Assembly: GCF_947179515.1 (NCBI RefSeq)
Contig: NC_067473.1
Span: 103,666,282-103,730,281, forward strand
Direction of reading: 5' to 3'
Source of the DNA: Apodemus sylvaticus
Lineage: Eukaryota > Chordata > Mammalia > Rodentia > Muridae
Length of the DNA stretch: 64,000 nucleotides
Of this stretch, positions 48,151 through 60,008 are shown piece after piece. A model generated the notes under the pieces. That model searched no databases. It was given only the letters and a program-made list of their open reading frames with translations, and was not told the DNA's origin. A program made the position numbers and the translations under genes. Position 1 is the first letter of the stretch, and each line of letters begins with the position of its first letter.

Positions 48151-49672
48151 ACCCAGGATAGCTAAAACTATTCTCAACAGTAAAAGAACTTCAGGGGGAT
48201 TCAGCATCCCAGATCTCAAACTTTACTACAGAAGAATAGTGATAAATACTGCATGGTATTGGTACAATGTCAGGCAAGCCAATCAATGGAATAGGATTAA
48301 AGACCCAGAAATGAACTCACACACCTATGGTCACTTGATCTTTGACAAAAGAGCTGAAAGCATCCAGTGAAAAAAAGATAGTCTTTTCAACATATGGTGC
48401 TGTTTCAATTGGAGGTCAGCCTGCAGAAGAATGCGAATCGATCCATTCTTATCTCCTTGTACTTAACTCCAAATGGATCAAGGACCTCCACATAAAACCT
48501 GACACACTGAAAGTAATAGAAAAGAAACTGGGGAAGACCCTTGAGGACATGGGCACAGGGGAAAAGTTCCTGAATAGAACACCAATAGCTTATGCTCTAA
48601 GATCAAGAATTGACAAATGGGACCTCATAAAATTACAAAGTTTCTGTAAGGCAACTTTGCCTTACAGAACTCTCAAAAGGACAAAACGTCAACCAACAGA
48701 TTGGGAAAGGATCTTTGGCAATCCTAAATCTGACAGAGGGCTAATATCTAGTATATACAGAGAACTCAAGAAGGTAGAACCTAGAGAAGCAAATAACCCC
48801 ATTAAAAAGTGGGGTACCGAGCTAAACAAATATTTTTCACATGAAGAACTTCGGAGGACTGAGCAACACCTTAAAAAATGTTCAATATCATTAATCATTA
48901 GGGAAATGCAAATCAAAACAACCCTGATATTTCACCTCACACCAGTTAGAATGGCTAAGGTCAAAAGCTCAGAAGACAGCAGGTGCTGGCAAGGATGTGG
49001 AGAAAGAGGAACACTCCTCCACTGCTGGTGGGATTGTAAGATGGTGAAACCACTTTGGAAATCAGTCTGGCGGTTCCTCAGGAAACTGGGCATGGCACTT
49101 CCAGAGGACTCTGCTATACCACTCCTGGGCATATACCCAGAGGATTCCCCAGCATGTAATAAGGACACATGCTCCCCTATGTTCATAGCAGCCCTATTTG
49201 TAGTAGCCAGAAGCTGGAAACAACCCAGGTGTCCCTCAACAGAGGAATGGATACAAAAAATGTGGTATATTTACACAATGGAGTACTATTCAGCCATTAG
49301 AAACAATGAATTCATGAAATTTGTAGACAAATGGATGGAGATGGAGAACATCATATTAAGTGAGGTAACCCAGTCTCAAAAGATCAGTCATGGTATGCAC
49401 TCACTGATAAGTGGATAATAACCTAGAAACTTGGAATACCCAAGAAATAATCCACATATTAAATGATGTCCAAAAAGAATGGAGGAGTGGCTCCTGGTTC
49501 TGGAAAGACTCAGTGCAACAGTATAGGGGAATACTAGAACAGGGAAGTGGGAAGGAGTTGATGGAGGAACAGGGGGAGGGAAGAAGGCTTATGGGACTTG
49601 TGGGGAGTGGGGACCCAGAAAATGGGAAATCATTTGAAATGTAAATAAAGAATACATCGAATAAAAAAAAAA
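48151..49672 (+). mobile_element. L1-I: 5'-truncated LINE-1
   Basis: Starts in ORF2 after the reverse transcriptase core ('aacccaggatagctaaaact'), runs to the ORF2 stop at 49416-49418, then a 3' UTR and A-tail ending near 49672. The 3' UTR is of the L1-C/L1-D type ('atttgaaatgtaaataaag'). No clear TSD could be set, because the left flank is the unknown GC-rich segment and the right flank is another L1 scrap. Confidence 0.92.
48342..49418 (+). pseudogene. L1-I ORF2 C-terminal part (long open frame)
   Basis: A 358-codon open frame corresponds to the part of ORF2p after the reverse transcriptase. It includes 'DLHIKPDTLKVIEKKLGKTL' and the C-x3-C-x7-H-x4-C motif near 48980-49040, and ends with the family 'HSLISG' before the stop. 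This is the longest single open frame of the region, but it lacks the endonuclease and the polymerase active site. It has a near-perfect inverted 'aaggcaactttgccttacag' insertion near 48647-48670. It is an L1 relic, not a host gene. Confidence 0.92.
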
Positions 49673-49675
49673 AAC

Positions 49676-49742
49676 CCCAGAAACTGAGGAAATTAAAAAA
49701 AATCATCAGTTTCACTACAAAAGCCTATACTCAACACAACTA
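49676..49742 (+). mobile_element. L1-J: 67-bp ORF2 scrap
   Basis: 'cagaaactgaggaaatta', 'atcatcag' and 'acaaaagcctatactcaaca' match the ORF2 stretch before the reverse transcriptase (L1-A about 3025-3090). It abuts the tail of L1-I. Confidence 0.8.
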
Positions 49743-49939
49743 AGATCTCTTTAATGAGCACTAATTCTTGTCAAGTATGTCCTAAATTATTAGTATGCAT
49801 TAATTTATTGACTTTACATAAGTTAAACTAACCATTCTATTTCATATATTGGATCATAGGATTAGAAATCTTTCATACTTGCCTGTTTTGTACAGTTTGA
49901 AAATGAAAAACCAAACTAATAGATGAAAAATAAAGTATA

Positions 49940-50252
49940 TAAAAAAAAGAAGGTGGGGTCATTCTCGTGCAGGCCCCGTGTACCTGTAGAGGAAGCCTGG
50001 CTGGGCAGGACAATCTTTGGTCTGGTGTAGTGGCTGGAGACACTGAGGCCTGTTCCATTGCTCCTACACAGAGGGTTTTGATAAGAAAAGACAGCCCATG
50101 GTTCCAAAGCTTCCAAAGCCCATGGTTCCTTATAGAGAAGGAAGAAAAGATAAAGAGATAGAAAAGTAAAGAGAAAAAGTAAAGATAGAGGGGTGAGAGC
50201 TGGCTATGACCATGTGGAAAGAGGAAAGAATAATGGGGAGAGAGTGGGGAAA

Positions 50253-50327
<75 letters not shown>

Positions 50328-50610
50328 AGAGGAGAGGAGAGGAGAGGAGAGGAGAGGAGAGGAGAGGAGAGGAGAGGAGAGAAGGGAAGAGAAGAGAAAG
50401 GGACAAGAGAAAAGAGGCAAGAGAGCTAGGAGGGGCCTCACATCCCATTTTGTAGTAGGCTGGGTTACCTGGCTGTTGCCAGGTAAGTGTGGGGAGGGGA
50501 AAGCCTGGCTGTAGCCAGGTGGCTGTCAGGGTGGAATCCAGCCAGAACACTGGGGGCCTGGCCCTATTGATGGCCACAGGATTATGGAGTTGAGGAATCA
50601 GGAGTATGGA
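49940..50610. repeat. Rodent interspersed repeat with GA microsatellite, family uncertain
   Basis: It shows 'gtagtaggctgggttacctg' and 'cctggctgtagccaggtggc' segments typical of a dispersed rodent repeat known to me by sight only. The palindrome-like 'cctggctgttgccagg' occurs twice in variant form. Around 50254-50381 lie GA and GGAGA runs. Confidence 0.45.
50254..50381. repeat. (GA)n then (GGAGA)n microsatellite
   Basis: A GA run (50254-50321) passes into GGAGA pentamers (to about 50381). RERERE or SLSLSL frames are its translations. Confidence 0.97.
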
Positions 50611-50744
50611 GTTGGTGTCAGGAGCCTAGGTATCTGGGAGCATGATTCACTGGTTCCATCCCTTGTAGAATATTCTACTGGGTCTCCAGAGTAAGCCTCA
50701 CTCAATCAGGACACAGACTGCCTTTCACAGTCCCACAGTCTATT

Positions 50745-50960
50745 GACATGATTATTTAATGTAAGGACCTTTTCTGGCCTGCAGCTCTGGAATTTGAAGT
50801 TCCTTATTTGTTTTGGGCTTGAATCTTTTTCACTGAGGATTGAACCCAGGACCTTGTACATACCAGCAGGCATTCTACCATGAGCCACATCAGTCCTCTT
50901 ACATTTTAGTTAGAGGTAGGGTCTTACTCTGTACCCCAGAAGACTTAGCTCTCATGATGT
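50745..50960 (-). repeat. B4/RSINE1-like SINE
   Basis: 'gaggattgaacccaggacct' and 'ctaccatgagccacatcagt', followed by B1-like 'agggtcttactctgtacccc', fit an antisense composite tRNA/7SL SINE. Confidence 0.65.
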
Positions 50961-51041
50961 AGTTTTAGAGTCCTTTAAAATATTTATAAGCTTTCAGCCC
51001 AGGGTGATTGCTTGTATGAAGGAAGTTCATCAAGAAAGCTG

Positions 51042-51611
51042 TTTTGGGTATTCCAGTTTTCTAGGTTAATATCCACTTATTAGTGAGTGCATACCATGAT
51101 TCACCTTTTGAGTCTGGGTTACCTCACTTAGTATGATGTTCTCTAGCTCCATCCATTTGCTTAAGAATTTCATGAATTCATTGTTTCTAATGGCTGAATA
51201 GTACTCCATTGTGTAGATATACCACATTTTTTGCATCCACTCTTCTGTTGAAGGATACCTGGGTTCTTTCCAGCTTCTGGCAATTATAAATAGGGCTGCT
51301 ATGAACATAGTAGAGCATGTATCCTTATTACATGCTAGGGAAGAAAACTGGAATACCCAAAACATAATCCACACATCAAATGAGGTACAAGAAGAAAGGA
51401 GGAGTGGCCCCTTGTTCTGGAAAGACTCAGTGAAGCAGTATTCAGCAAAACCAGAACGGGGAAGTGGGAAGGGGTGGGTGGGAGGACAGGGGGAGAGAAA
51501 GGGGCTTATGGGACTTTCGGGGAGTGGGAAGCTAGAAAAGGGGAAATCATTTGAAATGTAAATAAAAAAATATATCGAATAAAACAAAACAAAACAAAAC
51601 AAAACAAAAAG
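51042..51611 (+). mobile_element. L1-K: 5'-inverted (twin-primed) L1
   Basis: 51042 to about 51341 is L1 ORF2/3' sequence on the minus strand. About 51342-51611 is plus-strand 3' UTR ending in an (AAAAC)n tail. About 22 bp of L1 ('agaaaactggaatacccaaa' and on) is present in both halves, so the two priming events overlapped. A likely TSD is 'aagctgttttgg' (51036-51047) and 'aaggtgttttgg' (51613-51624), one mismatch. Part of the left copy also matches L1, so that edge is ambiguous. Confidence 0.88.
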
Positions 51612-51842
51612 TAAGGTGTTTTGGATTTTTGAATAATTTTCTCATACAAGGTTCCTTTCCTTTCTTGCTTTATAGATTCTGTTAAAATTACTGTCTGGCA
51701 CTGATTCTGACATCCTCTTAGCACCTCATAATAAAATCCCAAATCCAAACCCAGCAATGATACATATTGCATTAACCCAACAGAGCATTAAATATACCAT
51801 TTAAAGCCACCTATCACAAACTCATCAATGTCAGAAAATATT

Positions 51843-51907
51843 TGTGTGTGAGTGTGTGTGCGGGCACATGTGCCTGTGCATGAGTGTGTGTGTGTGTGTG
51901 TGTGTGG
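51843..51907. repeat. (TG)n microsatellite, interrupted
   Basis: TG-rich tract with GCGGGC and CATG interruptions. Confidence 0.9.
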
Positions 51908-51984
51908 GCTGGAAGAAGGTGTTAGGGGTCTTTCCTTCATCACTCTCCCAATAAATGTTAAATCATAATTTATTTGCTATCAGC

Positions 51985-52140
51985 TAGATTGACTTACCAA
52001 AAAGCTTCAGTTATATTCCTGTATTGCAGGCATGCACCATTTTGACTATTTTTTTTTTATGTGTATCCCAGGGATCCAAACTCAAGACTTTATATATTCA
52101 CATAAACACTATACCCACTGAACCATCTCCCTATCTCAAC
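51985..52140 (-). repeat. B4-like SINE relic
   Basis: 'tgcaggcatgcaccattttg', 'cagggatccaaactcaagac' and 'ccactgaaccatctccctat' match an antisense tRNA-derived SINE with a composite body. Confidence 0.6.
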
Positions 52141-53609
52141 ATCAGAGACTTCCAATAGGGAGAGTACTAATGAGAAGGATACCTCCATTTTTATAATAGC
52201 ACAAAGACGAGAGAAGCTAACATACACTAAATGCTACCAGGTTATACTCATATGAGGGGCATCACTGTTTTTATTTTGAATCTGTAATTATAATATTTCA
52301 GGTATTAGAAACATAAGCTTCCCATAGCTTCCTTGAGTTTAGAGATCTAAGTAGATAAGAACTTTGAATATACTGTACATATTCCCAACTGAACTATGTA
52401 TAATTCAGCTTTCCATTACTGTACCAAAATACCTGTCACAGTCACCTTAAAAATACCTGTCACAGTCACCTTAAAAAGAAAAAAAATTTGCTTTTGTTGA
52501 GGTTTTGGAAGTTTCAGAGTGCTGTGGGAAAGTAGGGTCAGGAAATAATAAGCTCTGTTGCCCATTCTTGACAAGCACAGGCTTAGCAGCTATCAGTCTG
52601 AGGACTGAGTTTTGTTAAACTTTGGATTTTTTACTTAAATTGTCCCCTTATTTGCTCTCATTGCAACCCGGAGTGACATGTTTAATCACTATACTAACCT
52701 TGCTAAATGGAGTTTTCTAAATTGTTCTATAAGCAGAAATTTGTCTCCATGCAGCAGAATTTTACCAGGAGTTACTTATAGCATAAATGTGAAGGGGAGA
52801 TTTGTTCACAGACAAGACATATTAAGATATGTGAGAATGATGACTTGTCTGATGTAGGTGTCTCCTCATAGATTCTCAGGGATCCTTGCCAAAAACCCTC
52901 AGAGGATTGTACCCATTACTTTTGGTACCTGTGGTAAGAAAGAACCTTGTGATGAATAGTGAATGATACATGATACGCCTCACCTCTTAATGGCTGGAAA
53001 ACACTGAGGCCAGGGTTTCAAAATTCCCTTCAAGGTCATCACATATGATGCTATGTCCTCTTCCTAACACTTTTCTACAGATTTTACGATATAAAAAGCC
53101 TTTGGAGGGCTTTTTCCCCAAATGGTTGCAAATGATGTGTCAGGATATAAAGTTGCCAGTTGTAAATCTGAAAATGAAATGTTTTATTAGTTTTTGGAAA
53201 ATGATTTTTTTCCTTTACAAAAAAAAAAGTTTGTGTGCTTTGAAATAAAAATAAAAATCCCTAATCCCCTTTCAGTTTTATTAAAAATTTAGATAGCTCA
53301 TTTACAATTATTTTGTTAATAGAAAAAAAAGTGATTCTAGTGTCCATATATTTTCTACTTAGTTTAATCCTTAACAAAACAACAGCAGAGTATATGGATA
53401 AATGGCTTTTTTCACTAGCTCAGCAAGCCCTAGCTATTCAGCATCTGCTGTAAGCCAGCCACAACTGTATACAAATTTATTAATGCAGCTTGCTATTGCA
53501 CAGCTGAATGTGAAAGAGGAAATGCCCAAATGTAATTGTAACCAGTGTGACTCAGATCAACTATAGTTTTATTATACCTGGAAAAACTGTTTTAGCGTTA
53601 GTTAAAAGA
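52141..53609. other. Unique non-coding DNA with a 24-bp tandem duplication
   Basis: The unit 'aaaatacctgtcacagtcac' plus 'ctta' occurs twice in a row at 52426-52449 and 52450-52473. Otherwise nothing is recognised. Confidence 0.5.
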
Positions 53610-53815
53610 TGTGTGAAAGTGGACTGGGGAGACAGCTTTCTTAGAGTATGATTAAGCATGAGGTCTGCAGTCTACGTGTCAGTGTCTATAAGGTATGAGT
53701 TTGTAATCCCAACACTGGGGATGATGGAGACAACAGATGCCCAGGGCTTGCTTGTCAGCTACCTAGCCCACTTGGTGAATTTAAGGCCAGTAAACAAAAG
53801 GTGAACAATACCTGA
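53610..53815 (+). repeat. B4 SINE, old
   Basis: 'gactggggagacagctttct', 'tttgtaatcccaacactggg' and 'gaatttaaggccagtaaaca' follow the B4 layout on the plus strand. Confidence 0.75.
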
Positions 53816-55329
53816 GGGGCAGCACTGCAAGTTGAATTCTTGCTTTCAGCATCTGCATGTAGTATGTAAACATTATGATATCTTCAAATTGGAAAGAAAA
53901 GAACACATGTTTTTGAAATTACACATTGGTAATAACCTTCCAATAGAAAGCAGCATGTACTACCAACGGTTGCAACAAACTAAGCAAACTAAAGTGACTT
54001 ACCCTTTTGTGGATTGAAGGTAAAATCCACAGGCTGACATGTTTGAGCATTTGGACAAAAATGTCAAGGTTATGGATTCTTTTAGAGGTGGAGTCTTGGA
54101 CAAGGCAGGTGGTCCCAAGAGGCAAGTCTTGAGATCTTATTGCTCTATCCACTTCCTGTCCTGTCTTTGCTTACTGTCCAGAGATTCAATGGTACCAACT
54201 CCTTCACTGTGTTACTCCAAGTCCTTCCCTTCTTAGACAAATTCTTTCTCCTTAAATTCTTTCTAGTCAGGCATTTAATCATGGCAATGGGAACATTACC
54301 ACATTTATCAAAACACAGGCCAGGTAAAGAGAAGCAATTATGTTGGAGTAATTTCCAAATGTTGACATTTGTTTTTCATGGATAGAAATTCACTGTGGTT
54401 GGGATGCATTAGACGACAGAAGGATCTACCTGCAATAAAACAAAAAGCAAAGCAGAAGAATGCTAATTATTTTAAATTAAAAAAAAACAAAAACAAAAAT
54501 TACAAAAACATATGTCATTCAGTGAGCTTGAATAAGTGTACAGTGGTTATATCTTACTCCACATGTCCAACTTTCCAAAATAAAAGACTTCATTTCCTTC
54601 TATCTTTAGTGCCTTAAGACTACCAGTCAGTTTTCTGTTTCTAAGAATTTACTTATCTTGATAGTTCATACATGAGTTGTGAGCTTCAAAGTATAATTTC
54701 TTTTATTTAATATATTTCTTTATAATCAATTCTCATAACATGAGTCAATGCTTAGTTGGTTTAGTGGCTGAATAACATTCCATTATGCACATATGTATAT
54801 CATATCACATTTATGTATTTATCCATAGTTTAGCATCAATGTATCTATCATTTTACACTATTCAATTTACTACCAGTTTTCAGTTCTTTGGGAGTATATA
54901 TACAAGAGTAAAAATTCTGTCTTAGTCTATATTCTACATTTGGGACACTAATAGTATTTTGCACAGTAAATGAATACTTTTCTTTCTTAAGTTTCACTGT
55001 AGGCAAATATATTGAGAAAAGGGTTAGATAATTTTGTTTCCGTAATTATAATGTTCATATATTTTGGAGATTACAGGACATATTTCATTTTGTTTCTATC
55101 CAGCCTTCTTCAGTTTCAGATCAATAATCCAATTTTTACAGTTCCCTGTGTGTGTGCATGAAGTTTCCTTGGTGACCAGCTATTCACATTCATTCAGTAA
55201 CTCTCTTTTCTGACACAAACATTATTGGACAGGCTTGGGTAGTTGATGCAAAGGTTGATGTGATACAAACAACTATATTTATCAAATGGCCTTTTTACAG
55301 AAAACAAACTTCTTTCTAAAAAAATACGT
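53816..55329. other. Unique non-coding DNA
   Basis: No gene or repeat recognised. Frames such as 54140-54385 show no domain. A-rich tract near 54478-54500. Confidence 0.4.
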
Positions 55330-55530
55330 GTATGTATGTATATTTATTCTTATTAACATGAATATACATGATTGCCTATGTATGTGGGTGCCCATGGAGG
55401 CTAGAGGAAGGTACTAGAGCTTCTGGAGCTACAGATAAAGGTGATTGTGACATGATATGTAGGTTTTGGCAATCAAACTCAGATTCTCTTTTAATTATTG
55501 AACAATCTCCTGAGCCCTCAAACTTTGTTA
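55330..55530 (-). repeat. B3 SINE, old
   Basis: 'gtgggtgcccatggaggcta' and 'aacaatctcctgagccctc' match a diverged antisense B3/B2 element. The frame 55368-55673 partly translates it. Confidence 0.65.
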
Positions 55531-57239
55531 CATTTGATGTTGTTTGGCTGGCCAGGCATCCTGAGCTTTCTCTCCAATCTTTGCTACCTCTTCATGTTCT
55601 AGTTAATCATCCTCTTCTTCCTCTACCATCAGAAGGAAGATTAGCAAGCAAATTGCATGGCATTCTCTCTTGAAACACTTTCTAGAGCAAATTTAGTTGT
55701 ACTCTGGTCTCTTAAGTTAGTCTTTCATCCATAATTAGGCAAAAGAGGCCTGAATACACTTTCTTGTGTCAAGTGGATGGAGACCCATCTAAATACTGAG
55801 TTCACTTGGTAAGAAAAAGAGACAGGTGCTCTGAATGCAGAGAGCAGGGCCTGATTAAAGATGAGGCGCACGTTTCCTGTACTGACTGCCTCCCTGGCAA
55901 GAGAGGCTCCAGATGAATACAGGAAATTAAGAGGTCCAGGATCAAACAAACACCTCAGGACCAATGAGAGTTCTTATTTCCTGCCTCACCTCAAATATTT
56001 GTAGCCACAATTAGAAACAGTAATGTGAGCAATAAATCTCTCTCTTCGTTGATAAATTGAGAGATTTCTAAGTTCACTGGGCCTCATTTTCTGGTTAGTT
56101 TCAAAGTCTGATTAAAGTTTTACCTTTCATAATTGAGATCAACATGGCACAGTTTCTAGTTCTAATTAGGTTTTTCAAGGATTTGCATTTATTGGTGGAT
56201 TGGAATGTAGGGAATTTGTCAGTTTGTAGGATGGGCCAACAAGCAACCACATGATACTTTATTTTTCAGCTAGAAAGACATTAGATGCTGATGTTCTTAT
56301 AGTTTAGATCAGGATCTCTATAGATAAAAATAAATAAAAACTAGCACAATGTAGCATTAGCTTAAATAAGTCAGTTTCCACATCAGCACTGACTCCAGAA
56401 TGAAGGAGAATTTTCTTGCAACTGCTTAAGACAGCAGAAAAGTAACCATTCATCACTTTTCCTTAATAGTATTTTTCCCACAAAAAGCTGCCCTGACAAG
56501 ATATCATGGTTTTCTGAATTTTCAAAAAACCCTCAGATATAAAATAAAGGGGTAAAATTAATTAAAATGTCATTGTTGGGGCTCATGATGTGCATAAAGT
56601 CTATCACTGTATTAGATAAAGAAAAGAACTTAATGTTTTGGGTAATGTTCTGAGAGGCCTGATTTATTCATAACATCATTTTGTATCCACAGTGTTATTA
56701 TTTTTTATCAAAGCAAATGGAAAATTTTAATAATTTTGTTTTCTTTTTTCCAGTCAACTTCACACACTACAATACTCTTGATGTATGGTTCTCTGAGCTT
56801 TGAAAAAAAAAAGAAATAGTATTTATTGTATCACTTCTTCTCACAACCAAGACAGAATTATCTGTTACTTTCCTTGTTGCTACTGACCCTTGGTGTCCAT
56901 TTTTGTAGACCTAATAAAATCTAGACTTTCCTGTTTTTCATTTACATGCTACCTATTGAAGTTATTACTTCAAGTCAATCAAACATTCTCTGTTTTGTTA
57001 ACAGTGTATGATTTGACACTACTGATAATACCTCAGAACTGTAGTCTGCCATCTAATTTTACTATTGGAATTCTATATGCTATTTTTGGTAGAGTCTTTG
57101 GTTTTCTCTGTTGAAGTTTATGTTTTTGTTGGTTTATATTTTACATTTCATACATGAATGACATATGCCACAAATAGTGAATGCTAATGAGAACTAAGTA
57201 GTTGCTGAGTTTCAAAAAGCAAGCATCTTCTCATTGACA
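55531..57239. other. Unique non-coding DNA
   Basis: No gene or repeat recognised. Confidence 0.4.
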
Positions 57240-57244
57240 TGTTT

Positions 57245-57595
57245 CCTAGATTGCTGTGTTAAAAAGCCGTGACCAAAAGGAACATGGGAGGAAAGGGTTA
57301 ACTTGACTTACACTTCCACACCACAGTCCACTGAGGAGGCTTCCCAACAGAAGTTCAGGAAGGAATCTGCAGGCAGGAACTGAAGCAGGGACCAAGGAGG
57401 ACGGGCATTTCCTGGTTTGCTCTCCATGGCTCAGTCAGACTGATGTATTTTATAACCTAGGGTCATCTTTCCAAGGATAACACAGCCCAATTTGGGTAGT
57501 AGAATCTCCTACATCAGTCACTAATGTTGCCTCACTTACAAGCAATATGACAGAGACATCTTTTCAACCAAGGTTCTTTTTTTCCAAATGACTCT
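57245..57595. repeat. Old rodent interspersed repeat, family uncertain
   Basis: 'gaccaaaaggaacatgggag', 'gaaagggttaacttgactta' and 'tccacaccacagtccactga' match a frequent rodent repeat whose name I cannot give safely. Confidence 0.5.
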
Positions 57596-57693
57596 AGATT
57601 GTATCATTTTATAAGATTTTATGAGGAAGATGATCCTTTTTAGTGAACAATAATAAAATAGAAACTATTTTTCAATTTCAATGGACTCTTATC

Positions 57694-57978
57694 ATCTGTA
57701 GATTGCTTTAGGCAAGATGGCCATTTTTACTACATCAACCCTGCCAATCCATGAGCATGAGAGATATTTCCATCTTCTGAGATCTTCTTCAATTTCTTTC
57801 TTCAGAGGCTTGGAGGTCTTGGAATACAGATCTTTCACTTACTTGGTTAGAGTCACACCAAGGTATGTAATAGTATTTGTGACTATTGTGAAGGGTGTTG
57901 CTTCCCTAATTTCTTTCTCAGCCTCTTTATCCTTTCACTATAGGAAGACTACTGATTTGTTTGAGTTAATTTTAGTGT
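57694..57978 (-). mobile_element. L1-L: ORF2 fragment
   Basis: About 285 bp of the ORF2 part after the FADD box, on the minus strand ('atctgtagattgctttaggc' to 'gatttgtttgagttaatttt'). Both ends are inside ORF2, with no tail. The frame 57717-57986 is its antisense shadow. Confidence 0.88.
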
Positions 57979-58309
57979 GTCATTGAGAAGGAAAAATTGA
58001 GTAAACTTTTGAGAAGCTGACAGAGAAAATAATTTGGGGACAATATGTGAAAGATTATGTGTAAGCCACAAGGGAACCAACAGAATTGCCTATGACCCAA
58101 TTGTACCTTGCATGTTCAAGGACTACCAAGCAGATATTTAGATGGGGAGTTGAACTACATCCTGTGAGGTAGAAGGGAGTAAAGGTTGCATGAGGGCAGC
58201 AGATAAGAAACTCAGGTGTCTGGATTTGTGGCACAACTGTACTGTGTTTTGTCACAGAATAAGTTGTATATTCACTTGAATATGCTCTAGACCTTATTCA
58301 ACTTTTTCC

Positions 58310-59425
58310 TTTTTATTAATTATTTTATTTATTTACATTCCTCTTCTGGAAGGGAGCAACTCTCCATGAGTTCTTCACCCTATCTACCCTCCCCTTTGCT
58401 TCTGAGGGGGTGCTCCCCCACCATCTCACTCACTTCCACATTCCCCTTCCTTGTGGTACCAAGTTTCTTCCTTCCATGTAGCAAGGGACCATGGAACATC
58501 CCATGGATACTCTTTGGTTAATGGATTAGTTTTTGTGAGCTCTGAAAAGTCCAGATTAGGTGATACTGTTGTTCTTCCATTGAGGTTCCAATCCTTTTTT
58601 AGCTCCTATAGTCCTTCCCCTAACTTTTCCACAAGTGTCATCAATCTCAATCCAATGGTTGGCTATAAGTATCTGCATTTGTTTTAGTCAGCTGCTGGTA
58701 GATTCTCTCAGAGGACAGCCATGCTTGGCTCCTGTCTGCAAACACAACATGGCATGAATAATGGTGACAGGATTTGGTGCTTGCACATAGATGTATCCCA
58801 AGTTGTGTTGGTCTCTTAATAGGCTTTGCTTCAGTCCCTGCATCATTTTATCCATGCATTTCTTTTAGATAGTGATAGTTCTGTGTTAAAATTAGCCAAA
58901 AATTTCAGAGTACCCATGATACAACTAACAGACCATATGCAGCTTAACAAAAAAGAAAGGTCCAAGTGTGTATACTTCAATCCCACTTGGAAGGGGGAAC
59001 AAAATAATCATATTATAATTATTTTGAAGATGGACAGGTGGCCCCATGAGTCAAGTGGGGGCCATCTGCCTACCAGATATAGCTTTTTAGGTTCCATTTC
59101 CACATTGTTGGGCATTTCAGATAAAGACAAATCTACTGGATACTCAGAGCTTGATCCCACACTGATACATATTTATATTCATTTTACAGTCCCTCTGGGA
59201 TTCTTTCTTATATCCCCCATACATTATCCTGTTCCAGTTTTCTCTCCCTCTCCCCTTTCCCACTGAGGTCCCTCCTTCCCTCTGCCTTATATGATTATTT
59301 TGTTGCCCCTTCCAAATGGAATTGAAATATTCACACTTGGACTTTCCTTTTTATTAAGCTACATATGGTTTATGAGTTGTATCATGGGTATTCTGAACTT
59401 TTTGGCTACTATTCACTTATTCGTA
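58310..59425 (-). mobile_element. L1-M: old Lx-like 3' UTR, with an inner plus-strand segment
   Basis: The outer parts (about 58310-58885 and 59065-59425) read as the long 3' UTR of an old L1 on the minus strand, like L1-F. The inner part (about 58890-59060, 'acaactaacagaccatatgc') reads as old L1 3' UTR on the plus strand. Either two fragments are nested or a block was inverted. The frame 58826-59266 is not a gene. Confidence 0.6.
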
Positions 59426-59426
59426 T

Positions 59427-59605
59427 AGATGAGATGATGTCAGGTATGAGACAAATATTAGGCATGTATAGAAAGGTTATGAGACCTGGAGAATGAGAAG
59501 GAATACTGCGAAATGCTGCCCTCTAGATATGACATAGCTGTTTCCTGTATGAGCTCAAATTGATAGTGGTCACTTGCCAAATACCTGCTCATGATCAAGC
59601 TAGTC
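59427..59605 (+). mobile_element. L1-N: old L1 3' UTR, left part
   Basis: 'atgctgccctctagatatga' and 'ctgctcatgatcaagctagt' match the 3' UTR of an old murine L1 on the plus strand. It is interrupted by L1-O/L1-P and resumes at about 61440. Confidence 0.65.
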
Positions 59606-59622
59606 AAAAAAATCCAGCATGA
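59606..59622. repeat. Target copy 1 at L1-O/L1-P stack (17 bp)
   Basis: 'aaaaaaatccagcatga', identical to 61264-61280. Confidence 0.93.
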
Positions 59623-59997
59623 TATTTTCTAGATCTAACAACCATTTGCCTAAGAATTTCATGAATTCATTGTTTTTAATTGCTGAGTAGTATACTAAGT
59701 GAGGTAATCCAATCACAAAAGAACACAAATGGAATGCAGTCACTGATAAGTGGATATTAGCTCAGAAGCTCTGAGTACCCAAGACACAATTCACATATCA
59801 AATGATTCCCAAAAAGAAGGAAGGAGAGGTCCCTGGTCCTGGAAAGGCTTAATCCAGCATTGTAGGGGAGTACCAGGACAGAGAAGTAGGAGGGGGTTGA
59901 TCGGAGAATGGGCAGATGGAAGAGGTCTTATGGGACTTTTGGGGAGGGGGGGGATTTGGAAATGGAAAATCATTTGGAATGTAAACAAAGAATATAG
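59623..59997 (+). mobile_element. L1-O: short 5'-inverted L1
   Basis: 59623 to about 59692 is minus-strand ORF2 end. About 59693-59997 is plus-strand 3' UTR of the L1-A type ('catttggaatgtaaacaaag'). The 17-bp TSD copies at 59606-59622 and 61264-61280 enclose this and L1-P. It should be the first of the two to insert, since only the outer copies keep the full 17 bp. Confidence 0.85.
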
Positions 59998-60008
59998 AAA
60001 AAAATCCA
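59998..60008. repeat. Target copy 2 (11 bp), between L1-O and L1-P
   Basis: 'aaaaaaatcca' matches the first 11 bases of copies 1 and 3. The final 'ca' overlaps L1-P sequence. Confidence 0.75.

Noticed and set aside
48342..49418. 358-codon open frame as a host or domesticated gene
   Set aside because: It is the ordinary C-terminal part of L1 ORF2 in a 5'-truncated copy with 3' UTR and A-tail; no start context or splice signals.
50130..50577. Long Ser/Leu-rich and Arg/Glu-rich frames
   Set aside because: Opposite-strand translations of the (GA)n/(GGAGA)n microsatellite.
58826..59266. 146-codon frame
   Set aside because: It crosses the joint of two oppositely oriented L1 3' UTR segments.
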